DNA of 64,000 bases from Alistipes onderdonkii (GTDB taxonomy: Bacteria; Bacteroidota; Bacteroidia; Bacteroidales; Rikenellaceae), in contig NZ_CP102251.1 in NCBI RefSeq assembly GCF_025145285.1, forward strand, positions 3,805,543 through 3,869,542. The letters are read 5' to 3'. The notes beneath the pieces are model-generated. The model worked only from the letters and a program-made list of their open reading frames with translations. It was not told where the DNA came from and searched no databases. Made by a program: the position numbers and the translations under genes. Shown here one piece after another: positions 17,444 to 25,750 of this stretch (its first letter is position 1; each line of letters starts with the position of its first letter).

Positions 17444-18249
17444 AACGCGTCATGCTCTATTTCGGGTCGTTCAACCCCATCCATAAAGGGCACATCGCCC
17501 TGGCGGAATACGCCGTGGAAAAAGGACTGTGCGACGAGCTGGTGCTCGTCGTTTCGCCCCAGAGCCCCTATAAACAGGCCGAAGAGCTGGCCCCCGAGAT
17601 GGATCGGTTCGAAATGGCCGAGACGGCCTGCGCGGCATCGCGCTATCCCGACCGGATAAAACCCTCGGTCGTCGAATTCCTGCTGCCCAAGCCGTCGTAT
17701 ACGATCGACACGCTGCGCTACCTGGCCGAGAACCACGGCGCGGATATGGAGTTCTCGATCCTCATGGGCGCCGACCAGATAGAACGGCTCGACGGCTGGA
17801 AAGAGTACGACCGCATCCTCGAATACCCGGTATACGTCTATCCCCGCCGCGGCGAAAGGGTGGACAGGTTCCCCGGCCGTATCACGGTGCTGGAAGACGC
17901 CCCGCTGCAGGATTTTTCCGCGACCCAAATCCGCGGGCGCATCGGGCGGGGCGAGGATGTCTCGCAGATGCTCGACAAGGGCGTCGCCGAACATATCCGC
18001 CGCAAGGGGCTGTGGAACCCGACGGCCCGCAAATCGGCCCTGACGGCACAGATCGCCGCCGATCCGGAAAACACGGCGCTCTATATGGAACGGGGCAAGC
18101 TCCACTACCGCCTCAACGAATGGGGCGCAGCCCTCAACGACTTCAACCGCGTACTGCAAGCAGACGACAGCCACGCCGAGGCGCGGCAGTATGCGCAGAT
18201 GGTACGGGAAATACTGGAATTCAGATATAAGGACATATACAACCCCTGA
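17440..18249 (+). CDS. nadD: Nicotinate-nucleotide adenylyltransferase with C-terminal TPR extension
   Basis: Protein of 269 aa. Residues 1-190 are a complete NadD: FGSFNPIHKGH at 8-18 (nucleotidyltransferase HxGH motif), SPQSPYK, and DFSATQIRGRI near 160-170 (ISSTxIR motif). It adenylates nicotinate mononucleotide in NAD synthesis. Most NadD proteins end at about 190-210 residues; here another 60-70 residues follow with the periodicity of one tetratricopeptide repeat (ALYMERGKLHYRLNEWGAAL, then LNDFNRVLQADD). The reading frame is continuous and the stop is 2 bases before ddl. The extension could mediate protein contacts; its role is unknown. Confidence 0.9.
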   Translation: MKRVMLYFGSFNPIHKGHIALAEYAVEKGLCDELVLVVSPQSPYKQAEELAPEMDRFEMAETACAASRYPDRIKPSVVEFLLPKPSYTIDTLRYLAENHGADMEFSILMGADQIERLDGWKEYDRILEYPVYVYPRRGERVDRFPGRITVLEDAPLQDFSATQIRGRIGRGEDVSQMLDKGVAEHIRRKGLWNPTARKSALTAQIAADPENTALYMERGKLHYRLNEWGAALNDFNRVLQADDSHAEARQYAQMVREILEFRYKDIYNP

Positions 18250-18251
18250 CA

Positions 18252-19238
18252 ATGACACGCCTGAAGATTGCCCTCATGGCGGGCGGAGATTCGCCCGAAC
18301 GGGGGATCGCGCTCCAGAGCGCCGCACAGATCGAAGCGGCGCTCGACCATACGAAATACGACATCACGGTCATCGACCTCCACCACCGCGACTGGCACTA
18401 CACGGCCCCCGACGGACGCGAGTGGCAGGTCGACAAGAACGATTTTTCGCTCACGGTGGAAGGCGAGCGCAAAGCATTCGACTACGCCCTGATCATCATC
18501 CACGGCACACCCGGCGAGGACGGCAAGCTGCAAGGCTACCTCGACATGATGGGCGTCCCTTATTCGTCGTGCTCGATGACCTCGTCGGTCATCACCTTCG
18601 ACAAGATCACCACCAAGCGCACCGTAGCGGGACGGGGCATCAACCTCGCCCGCGAGATTTTCCTCTGCAAGGGCGAAACGGCCGACCCGGACAGGGTGGT
18701 CGCGGAGTTCGGACTGCCGCTCTTCATCAAGCCCAACGCCAGCGGCAGCTCGTTCGGCGTGACGAAAGTCCATACGCGCGACGAGGTGCTGCCCGCCATC
18801 GAGGCGGCCTTCGCCCAAAGCGACGAGGTGCTGATCGAAGAGTGCATCGCGGGCCGTGAAATGGGCTGCGGCATAATGGTGGCCGGAGGCAGGGAATACC
18901 TGTTCCCGATCACGGAGATCGTATCGAAAAAGGATTTCTTCGACTACCAGGCCAAATACACCGAAGGCTATTCGGACGAGATAACCCCCGCCGACATCGC
19001 CCCGGAAATTGCGGAAGAACTGCACCGCATGACCCGCATCGCTTACAGGGCATGCCGCTGCTCGGGTGTCGTACGCGTCGATTTCATCGTCACGCCCGAG
19101 GGCAAACCCTACCTGATCGAAATCAACTCCATCCCCGGCATGAGCGCCGGGAGCATCGTCCCCAAGCAGGCACGGGCCATGGGCATGTCGCTGGGAGAGA
19201 TGTTCGACCTGATTATCGCCGACACCTGCCGCAAATGA
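18252..19238 (+). CDS. ddl: D-alanine--D-alanine ligase
   Basis: Protein of 328 aa, ATP-grasp fold, making D-Ala-D-Ala for peptidoglycan. The N-terminus KIALMAGGDSPERGIALQSA has the Ser-Pro-Glu loop, IIIHGTPGEDGKLQG follows, then the ATP-grasp segment LFIKPNASGSSFGVTKV, and the metal-binding end LIEINSIPGMSAGSIVP. The stop overlaps the DUF3109 start by four bases (ATGA). All key ligase blocks are intact. Confidence 0.96.
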   Translation: MTRLKIALMAGGDSPERGIALQSAAQIEAALDHTKYDITVIDLHHRDWHYTAPDGREWQVDKNDFSLTVEGERKAFDYALIIIHGTPGEDGKLQGYLDMMGVPYSSCSMTSSVITFDKITTKRTVAGRGINLAREIFLCKGETADPDRVVAEFGLPLFIKPNASGSSFGVTKVHTRDEVLPAIEAAFAQSDEVLIEECIAGREMGCGIMVAGGREYLFPITEIVSKKDFFDYQAKYTEGYSDEITPADIAPEIAEELHRMTRIAYRACRCSGVVRVDFIVTPEGKPYLIEINSIPGMSAGSIVPKQARAMGMSLGEMFDLIIADTCRK

Positions 19239-19807
19239 TCGAAATCGACGACAAAATCGTGAGCGCAGACCTGCTGCGCGAATGTTTCGCCTGCGACATC
19301 GCGCAGTGCAAGGGTATCTGCTGCGTCGAGGGGAATGCCGGGGCGCCGCTCGAAGCGGAGGAGGTCGGCATACTCGAACGCGAATATGCGGCCTACAAGC
19401 CCTATATGACGCCCGAGGGCATCGAGGCCGTCGAGCGGCAGGGCTTCATGGTCATCGACGAAGACGGCGACCTGACCACGCCGCTGGTCGGCGACGCGGA
19501 ATGCGCCTACACCTACTCGGAGAACGGCATCACGCTCTGCGCCATCGAAAAGGCGTGGCTGGAGGGCAAGACCGCCTTCCGCAAACCGATCTCATGCCAC
19601 CTCTATCCGATCCGCGTCGTGCGGTTTTCGAACGGCACGGCAGGGCTCAACTACCACCGCTGGTCGGTCTGCGCCCCGGCGCGCGAATGCGGCCGCAGGC
19701 TGGGAATCCCGGTCTACAAGGCGTTGCGCGAACCGATCGTGCGCCGTTTCGGCGAGGAATTTTACAAGGCGCTGGAAGCCGCCGAAGAATTTATCCGACA
19801 ACAATAA
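19235..19807 (+). CDS. DUF3109 family cysteine-rich protein
   Basis: Protein of 190 aa. Conserved Cys are spread through the chain: CFACDIAQCKGICC near 17-30, CAYTY, CAIEKAW, CHLYPIRV and CAPARECG. The layout resembles the YkgJ-type zinc or iron-sulfur binding fold to which DUF3109 is related. Function is unknown. It is usually linked to cell-wall genes in Bacteroidota and here sits between ddl and an M23 peptidase, coupled by overlap to ddl. ATG 19235 is set by the ATGA overlap. Confidence 0.88.
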   Translation: MIEIDDKIVSADLLRECFACDIAQCKGICCVEGNAGAPLEAEEVGILEREYAAYKPYMTPEGIEAVERQGFMVIDEDGDLTTPLVGDAECAYTYSENGITLCAIEKAWLEGKTAFRKPISCHLYPIRVVRFSNGTAGLNYHRWSVCAPARECGRRLGIPVYKALREPIVRRFGEEFYKALEAAEEFIRQQ

Positions 19808-19814
19808 AATACAC

Positions 19815-20885
19815 ATGAAAAAATACTGCCTCACATGTATGGCCGCCGTTGCGGCACTCTCGGCATCGGCCGCAGCACCGCAGGCCGAACGCAAAACCGA
19901 TTCGCTGCACATCGCATCCCTCTCGCCCAGGGAGACTGCGACCATAGACTCCATCGTCGCAATGCGCCTGCGGCTCCAGCCCAAGCAGATCGAGTCGATT
20001 TTCGACACCAACGACGTGGTGGCCATCGACACGCTCGATTCGGGCAATGACGCCATACAGGTGGTGCTTTACAGCAACAATACGTGGAAATACGTCCGCA
20101 ACCGCGAGGTCGCCAAGGACAGCACCATCTTCGAGAAATACTGGGATACGACGACGCTCTTCCCCTACAAGGAGGTGGACATGTCGTCGATGCCCAAATC
20201 GGTGGTCATCGACCTGGTGGACTCGGTCACGAGCTACCACTGCCCCTACCAGGGTTCGGTGCACCCGCGCGGCAAATACGGCCCGCGCCGCCGGCGCCAG
20301 CATCAGGGCGTCGACCTGCCGCTCAAGGTGGGCGACCCGGTCTACGCCACGTTCTGCGGCCGCGTGCGTATTTCGGAATATAACAAGGGCGGCTACGGCA
20401 ACCTGGTCATCATCCGCCACGACAACGGGCTCGAGACCTACTACGGGCACCTTTCGGAGCGCATGGTCGAGCCCAACCAGTGGGTCGAGGCCGGGCAGAT
20501 CATCGGTCTGGGCGGCTCGACGGGGCGCAGCACGGGGCCGCACCTGCATTTCGAGACCCGCTATTACGGGCAGTCGTTCGACCCCGAGCGGCTGATCGAC
20601 TTCAAGAACGGACTGCTGTGCCGCGAGACCTTCCTGCTGAAAAAATCATTCTTCAGCATCTACTCGAACGCCGGGCAGGACTTCGACGACGAAATCGCCA
20701 ACGAAGAGCAGGACAAGAAGGAGGCGGCCGAAAAGGCAGCCATGAAGTACCACCGCATCAAGTCGGGCGACACGCTGGGCGCCATCGCCCGCAAGTACGG
20801 TACGACCGTGACAAACATCTGCCGACTGAACGGCATCAAGTCGACCACGACGCTGCGCATCGGACGCTCGCTGCGGGTACGATAA
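19815..20885 (+). CDS. Secreted M23 metallopeptidase with LysM domain
   Basis: Protein of 356 aa, exported by a signal peptide (about 1-20). The LytM-type M23 domain has HQGVDLP (His163, Asp167) and HLHFE (His243, His245) as zinc ligands and catalytic His. A LysM module fills about 312-356 (HRIKSGDTLGAIARKYGTTV). It likely cleaves peptidoglycan cross-links or activates amidases in the periplasm. Last gene of the yicC-ddl operon; a strong hairpin follows. Confidence 0.93.
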   Translation: MKKYCLTCMAAVAALSASAAAPQAERKTDSLHIASLSPRETATIDSIVAMRLRLQPKQIESIFDTNDVVAIDTLDSGNDAIQVVLYSNNTWKYVRNREVAKDSTIFEKYWDTTTLFPYKEVDMSSMPKSVVIDLVDSVTSYHCPYQGSVHPRGKYGPRRRRQHQGVDLPLKVGDPVYATFCGRVRISEYNKGGYGNLVIIRHDNGLETYYGHLSERMVEPNQWVEAGQIIGLGGSTGRSTGPHLHFETRYYGQSFDPERLIDFKNGLLCRETFLLKKSFFSIYSNAGQDFDDEIANEEQDKKEAAEKAAMKYHRIKSGDTLGAIARKYGTTVTNICRLNGIKSTTTLRIGRSLRVR

Positions 20886-20903
20886 GAAGCATATTATGCA
20901 AAA

Positions 20904-20940
20904 CGGCAGGAGCCGGAAGCGATGCTTCCGGCTCCTGCCG
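20904..20940. terminator. Strong bidirectional terminator
   Basis: CGGCAGGAGCCGGAAGC and its exact complement GCTTCCGGCTCCTGCCG form a 17-bp perfect stem around GAT. ATATTTTTG follows on the plus strand and TTTT on the minus strand, so it serves both the M23 gene and proC. Confidence 0.9.
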
Positions 20941-21031
20941 ATATTTTTGCCGGACAATGCCGGACATAAGGCGCGGGGCGCGGAGTTCCCGGGACAGCTC
21001 ACGCCCCGGCGTATGCCCCTCCCGCGGGAAT

Positions 21032-21814
21032 CTATTTCTTGTCCTGGATGGCGTCGACGGCGTCGATCACGGCTCCCCGGAAACGCTTGCGCTCCAGCTC
21101 CGCCACACCGACGATGGTCGTGCCGCCAGGCGAGCAGACGGCATCCTTCATCACGGCGGGATGCTGCCCCGTGGCGAGTTGCAGCTTTCCCGTACCGACG
21201 ACCATCTGGCTGGCCATGCGGTAGGCATCGGCACGCACGATGCCGTGCTTGACGGCAGCGTCGGCCAGCGCCTCGATGAACATCGCCACGAAGGCCGGGC
21301 CGCAACCGCAGACCGTCCCCGCAATGCCGAGCTGGGCGGTATCCACCGTCACCACGAGCCCCACATGCGACAGCAACGCCTGCACCGACTGCCACTCGGC
21401 TTCGGACAGCGAATGGCGGCGTTCGCAGACGACGATACCCTCGCAGACCGCCACGGGCGTATTGGGAATCGTGCTGAGGTGATGCGTCCCGGGCGCGAGG
21501 ATCTCCTCGTAGCGGTCGAACGTCATCCCGGCGGCTACCGAAACGACGACCTTGCCTGCCAGCATCCCTTTGACGGGGGCCAGCACGGCTTCGACCTGGT
21601 ACGGTTTCACCGCCACGACCACCACGTCGGCGAACCCCGCGACTCCTGCGGCATCGTCGAAAGCGAGGAACCCGTGGGGTTCCGTATTACGGTGCAGCTT
21701 CGCCCGGTCGCGGGCGCATGCGCCGATCTGCCCGGGCTGCAAGGCCCCCGATGCGGCAAGTCCCGCGGCCAGGGCCTGCGCCATGTTTCCGAATCCGATA
21801 AATCCTACCTTCAT
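21032..21814 (-). CDS. proC: Pyrroline-5-carboxylate reductase
   Basis: Protein of 260 aa that reduces 1-pyrroline-5-carboxylate to proline with NAD(P)H. The N-terminus KVGFIGFGNMAQALAAGL is the Rossmann motif, VVVAVKPYQVEAVL follows, and the signature VCSPGGTTIVGVAELER is near the C-terminus, where VAVCEG and GCGPAF blocks also match. The start is 4 bases after the yggS stop, so the two are co-transcribed. Confidence 0.95.
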   Translation of the reverse strand: MKVGFIGFGNMAQALAAGLAASGALQPGQIGACARDRAKLHRNTEPHGFLAFDDAAGVAGFADVVVVAVKPYQVEAVLAPVKGMLAGKVVVSVAAGMTFDRYEEILAPGTHHLSTIPNTPVAVCEGIVVCERRHSLSEAEWQSVQALLSHVGLVVTVDTAQLGIAGTVCGCGPAFVAMFIEALADAAVKHGIVRADAYRMASQMVVGTGKLQLATGQHPAVMKDAVCSPGGTTIVGVAELERKRFRGAVIDAVDAIQDKK

Positions 21815-21818
21815 ATCA

Positions 21819-22487
21819 TCATTGTTTGGAATAATCTCTCTCCCCGAATATCAACGACCCGACGCGCACCATCGTCGAGCCGCACTCGACGGCAATGGGG
21901 TAGTCGTGCGACATGCCCATCGACAGGGTGTTGAACCGCGCCCCGAAATTGGGCTGCAACAGGTCGAAACAGCGTTTCAGTTCCCTGAAATCGCGGCGTA
22001 TCACCTCCCCGTCGTCGGTATTGGTCGCAATGCCCATCACGCCGCGTACGCAGATGTTCGGCATCTGCGCGAACGGCGCCGTGCGGAGGTAGTGCATCAG
22101 GTCGTCCAGTTCCCAGCCCGATTTGCTCTCCTCGTCGGCGACGCGGATTTCGAGCAGTATCTCGATCGTGCGGCCGCATTTGGCGGCTTCGCGCTGGATA
22201 GTCCCGGCCAGCCGCGCGCTGTCGACCGAATGGATCAGCGACACGAACGGGGCGATATACTTCACCTTGTTGGTCTGCAGGTGGCCGATCATGTGCCACT
22301 CGATATCCTTGGGCAGCACGTCGTATTTTTCACGCAGCTCCTGCGGACGGCTCTCGCCGAAAATGCGGTGCCCGGCATCGTAGGCCTCGCGGATCGCCCC
22401 GGCGGGGTGGGTCTTCGACACGGCGACCAGCGTGACATCCTCGGGCAGCGTGCCGCGCACGAAGGACAATTGGTATGCTATCGACAT
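21819..22487 (-). CDS. YggS family pyridoxal phosphate homeostasis protein
   Basis: Protein of 222 aa with the alanine-racemase-like TIM barrel. PLP lysine in LVAVSKTHPAGAI, then FGESRPQELREKY, WHMIGHLQTNKVKY and LSMGMSHDYPIAVECGSTMVR all match the PLPBP family. It carries PLP and buffers vitamin B6 and amino-acid balance. ATG 22487 removes a 15-residue non-conserved extension of the open frame. Pairing with proC is widely conserved. Confidence 0.94.
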   Translation of the reverse strand: MSIAYQLSFVRGTLPEDVTLVAVSKTHPAGAIREAYDAGHRIFGESRPQELREKYDVLPKDIEWHMIGHLQTNKVKYIAPFVSLIHSVDSARLAGTIQREAAKCGRTIEILLEIRVADEESKSGWELDDLMHYLRTAPFAQMPNICVRGVMGIATNTDDGEVIRRDFRELKRCFDLLQPNFGARFNTLSMGMSHDYPIAVECGSTMVRVGSLIFGERDYSKQ

Positions 22488-22540
22488 AATCTGTTCGGTT
22501 TTGGTGTGTAAAAATACGCAAAATTCGTACAAGACGAAAC

Positions 22541-22563
22541 AAGCCCGGAAAAATTCCGGGCCT
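22541..22563 (-). terminator. Terminator after the propeller-like lipoprotein gene
   Basis: GCCCGGAA and TTCCGGGC form an 8-bp stem with loop AAA. It lies 41 bases past the stop on the minus strand. Confidence 0.65.
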
Positions 22564-22603
22564 GCATACCGTTTTATCCGTCCGCTATCCCGTCCCGGAC
22601 GGG

Positions 22604-23860
22604 TTATCGGGCCAATACGATTTCGGAGCAGGGGACGGCTCCGTCCAAGACCCGCTCCGAGCCGGACTCCATGTCGTAGACCCGGATCCGGTTGCCGCCG
22701 TCGCCGGTGTCGCAGAGCATGAATATCTCCTCGGTCTTCCCGCCGTCATGACGAACGGCGATCGAGCGGACGGTGGCCTGCACCGTCGCCAGCGTCCTGT
22801 CGAACTCCATCGACACGGGATTATACAGACGCAGTTCGGTCACACCGTCCTTCGACACGGCATAGCCGCCGACGGCGTAATAGATCTCGCCGTCCTGCCC
22901 TTTGTCCAGCACTCCGAACGGCACCATCGCGTCGGCCTGTTCGGCATCGCCCGTTTTTACGGCGAATCCCCCGCCGTCGATGAGGCCGGTAAGCACCAGC
23001 GGGGTACAGGTATCCGGGGCAGTGCGTGCCGCGAGCAGGAGGTAACCGCCGTAGACGGTCACGAAAGGATTTTCGCCCAGCATCTCGGGCGCAATGTCCG
23101 AAGGCAGCATCCACGACGGGGGCACAGGTGCAACGTTGGTACGGGTCATATTCAGCTCCATCAGCACGAGCCGCCCGTCCTCACAGCGCAGGAACGCTGC
23201 GGAATTGCCGAGCGTACCCGCCACGGCGACATTGTCGTAGCCCGAATCCCGGAAATAACGCATCGTGAGGTCGTAGAACGCCGCGGCGCCGATATTGCCG
23301 CCGGGCGCCAGGCCATAGATACGGTTCGAGCCGGGGGTATTCACCACGCACCGCATCCCCTCGGGGACACCCAGGGTTTCGATGCGCGTCAGCCCGCCGG
23401 TCGCCATGTCGATGCGGTCGACCGCCGTTTCGCCCGTAAGGCATTGTGCGACGCCGTAGAGCGACGGCTCCTCGGGCGGGCGGCCGTCGGATACGGATAT
23501 TTTACCCAGCGTCATGGCCTTGCCGCGGCGGAAGAGCTTCACCTCGGTCGTAGAGGCGGGGTAGCCTCCGGGGGCCAGGAACGTAATGTCCAATTCGGTA
23601 TGTTTCGTCACGACGGCCCAGACACCGTCGGCATATCCTTCCGGGAGAGCCGCCTGCGACAGGGGCCACGCGATCCGCAGCATGATGTCGTCGTCGGCCT
23701 CGAAGCCGCGCGCCGAAACGGTCACCTCGTCGCCGGGCACGAAAAGCTGCGATGACGGGGGCATCACCACGTCGGTGACGAACGGCGCACCATCGCCCTC
23801 GTCCGTGGTACATGCCAGCAGGAAAAGCCCGAAAAAGGATAAAAACAATAGTTTCTTCAT
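22604..23860 (-). CDS. Predicted lipoprotein with IPT-like N-terminus and beta-propeller-like body
   Basis: Protein of 418 aa. The N-terminus MKKLLFLSFFGLFLLACTTD has a clear lipobox (LLAC) and acidic residues right after the Cys, consistent with outer-membrane export. Residues about 30-125 resemble an Ig-like/TIG fold (VTDVVMPPSSQLFVPGDEVT). The remainder has repeated strand-turn blocks (AQCLTGETAVDRIDMATGG, GKTEEIFMLCDTGDGGNRI) like a DUF4374-type or NHL-type propeller. No catalytic motif is visible; binding or sensing is more likely than catalysis. I do not recognise the family with confidence. ATG 23860 is chosen for the lipobox. A run of nine G lies 37 bases upstream of the start. Confidence 0.7.
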   Translation of the reverse strand: MKKLLFLSFFGLFLLACTTDEGDGAPFVTDVVMPPSSQLFVPGDEVTVSARGFEADDDIMLRIAWPLSQAALPEGYADGVWAVVTKHTELDITFLAPGGYPASTTEVKLFRRGKAMTLGKISVSDGRPPEEPSLYGVAQCLTGETAVDRIDMATGGLTRIETLGVPEGMRCVVNTPGSNRIYGLAPGGNIGAAAFYDLTMRYFRDSGYDNVAVAGTLGNSAAFLRCEDGRLVLMELNMTRTNVAPVPPSWMLPSDIAPEMLGENPFVTVYGGYLLLAARTAPDTCTPLVLTGLIDGGGFAVKTGDAEQADAMVPFGVLDKGQDGEIYYAVGGYAVSKDGVTELRLYNPVSMEFDRTLATVQATVRSIAVRHDGGKTEEIFMLCDTGDGGNRIRVYDMESGSERVLDGAVPCSEIVLAR

Positions 23861-24000
23861 ATAACCTACTATATAACAATTACATACCTCCGCACCGGGG
23901 GGGGGTATCCGCCGGAATGCAATGCGCTTGCATACGTCGTAAAGATATGACATAAAGCCCTAATATCCAAATAAAATACGACATATCGTACCCGCTGCGT

Positions 24001-24031
24001 TTTGCCGTTTAGGATTTGTTTCGTACATTTG
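24001..24031 (+). promoter_or_regulatory. Promoter of the C69 dipeptidase and lpd genes
   Basis: TTTG (24001-24004), 19 bases, then TACATTTG (24024-24031): an almost ideal Bacteroidota housekeeping promoter. The start codon is 20 bases past the -7 box. Confidence 0.85.
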
Positions 24032-24051
24032 GGATCAAAACCGGAAAACCT

Positions 24052-25746
24052 ATGAGAAAACTCCAGTATTGCCTCGCGGCGGCAGCCCTCTTCACCTATG
24101 GCGCAGCCGCAGCCTGTACCAATTTCATCGTAACCAAAGGGGCATCGACCGACGGCTCGGCCATGGTCTCCTATGCCGCCGATTCGCACGCGCTCTACGG
24201 CGCCCTGTACCACACCCCCGGCGGGAAATTCAGGGCCGGGGCCATGCTGCCCGTCTACGAGTGGGACACGGGACGCTACCTGACGGACATCCCGCAGGCG
24301 GGCGAAACCTATTCGACCGTCGGCAACATGAACGAACATTCGCTCATCATCGGCGAAACGACCTACGGAGGCCGCCCGGAGCTGGAGGACTCGACCGGAC
24401 TGATCGACTACGGGTCGCTGATCTACATCACGCTCCAGCGCGCCAAGACCGCCCGCGAGGCGATCCTCACGATCGCCGAGCTGGCGAACACCTACGGATA
24501 TGCCTCGAGCGGCGAGTCGTTCTCGATCGTCGACCCCGAAGAGGCGTGGATCATGGAGCTGATCGGCAAGGGCTACAAGGACGACGGCAAGGGCGGCAAC
24601 GCCCGCAAGGGCATCGTATGGGTGGCCCGCCGCATCCCCGACGGCTATGTCTCGGCGCACGCCAACCAGGCGCGTATCACGACCTTCCCGAAGGACGACC
24701 CCGAGAACTGCCTCTATTCGCCCGACGTGGCGGCGTTCGCCCGCGAGATGGGTTACTACGACGGCACGGACGAGGATTTCAGTTTCTGCGAAGCCTACGC
24801 CCCGGCCGATTTCGGCGCGCTGCGAGGCTGCGAGGCCCGCGTGTGGGCATTCTTCCGCACGGTGGCCGACGGAATGGACAAATACGTGGACTATGCGATG
24901 GGGCACAATGCCGAAAACCGCATGCCCCTGTGGGTGAAACCCCGCACGAAGGTGTCGCCCAAGGTAGTCTTCGACTGCATGCGCGACCACTACGAAGGCA
25001 CGCCGATGGACATGACCACCGACATAGGCGCCGGGGGCAGCGCATGCCCCTACCGCTGGCGTCCGATGTATTTCGAGGTCGACGGCGTGGAATACTGCAA
25101 CGAACGTGCGACGGCCACGCAGCAGACCGGCTTCTGGTTCGTGGCGCAGGCACGCCCCGACGTGCCCGACAACATGGGCATCCTCTGGTTCGGCGTGGAC
25201 GATGCGGCCACGTCGTGCCTGACGCCCATCTACTGCTGCACGCAGGGCGTCCCCGAGTGCCTGAGCGAAGGCAACGGCTCGATGCTCGAATATTCGCCGA
25301 CGTCGGCGTTCTGGCTCTTCAACCGCGTTTCGAACTTCGCCTACCTGCGTTACGACATGATCGCGGGCGACATCCGCAAGGTCGTGGACAAATGGGAAAA
25401 CGAGGCGCTCCGCCTGGTGCGCGACGTCGATGCCGAGGCGATGACGCTCTCGCCCAAGGCCCGCGGCAAATTCCTCTCGGAGTTCAGCATCGCCACGGCG
25501 CAGCAGTTGTTCGACCGCTGGTCGAAGCTCGACAAGTACCTGCTGGTGAAATACATGGACGGCAACGTGAAAAGCGAACATGCGGGCGTGCTGGAATACC
25601 TCGACGGCAAGGGCGGCCCGGCGCATTTCGTGGACAACGGCAACGGCAAACAGATCCCCGACAAGATCCAGTTCCCGGGTTACGGCGAGAAGTGGAAACG
25701 TGCCGTGGCCAAAGACAACGGAGAAATACTCAAAGTGATAAAATAG
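24052..25746 (+). CDS. Peptidase family C69 dipeptidase, exported
   Basis: Protein of 564 aa, an N-terminal nucleophile hydrolase. The signal peptide ends in GAAAA, and Cys22 in ACTNFIVTKGASTDGS becomes the catalytic N-terminal residue after cleavage, as in PepD-type C69 enzymes. Further family blocks are MNEHSLIIGETTYGG and ESFSIVDPEEAWIMELIG. It probably releases dipeptides or cleaves them in the periplasm. ATG 24052 is chosen because it follows the promoter at 24001-24031; the open frame begins 36 bases earlier. The next gene starts 4 bases after the stop. Confidence 0.93.
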   Translation: MRKLQYCLAAAALFTYGAAAACTNFIVTKGASTDGSAMVSYAADSHALYGALYHTPGGKFRAGAMLPVYEWDTGRYLTDIPQAGETYSTVGNMNEHSLIIGETTYGGRPELEDSTGLIDYGSLIYITLQRAKTAREAILTIAELANTYGYASSGESFSIVDPEEAWIMELIGKGYKDDGKGGNARKGIVWVARRIPDGYVSAHANQARITTFPKDDPENCLYSPDVAAFAREMGYYDGTDEDFSFCEAYAPADFGALRGCEARVWAFFRTVADGMDKYVDYAMGHNAENRMPLWVKPRTKVSPKVVFDCMRDHYEGTPMDMTTDIGAGGSACPYRWRPMYFEVDGVEYCNERATATQQTGFWFVAQARPDVPDNMGILWFGVDDAATSCLTPIYCCTQGVPECLSEGNGSMLEYSPTSAFWLFNRVSNFAYLRYDMIAGDIRKVVDKWENEALRLVRDVDAEAMTLSPKARGKFLSEFSIATAQQLFDRWSKLDKYLLVKYMDGNVKSEHAGVLEYLDGKGGPAHFVDNGNGKQIPDKIQFPGYGEKWKRAVAKDNGEILKVIK

Positions 25747-25750
25747 AGCT

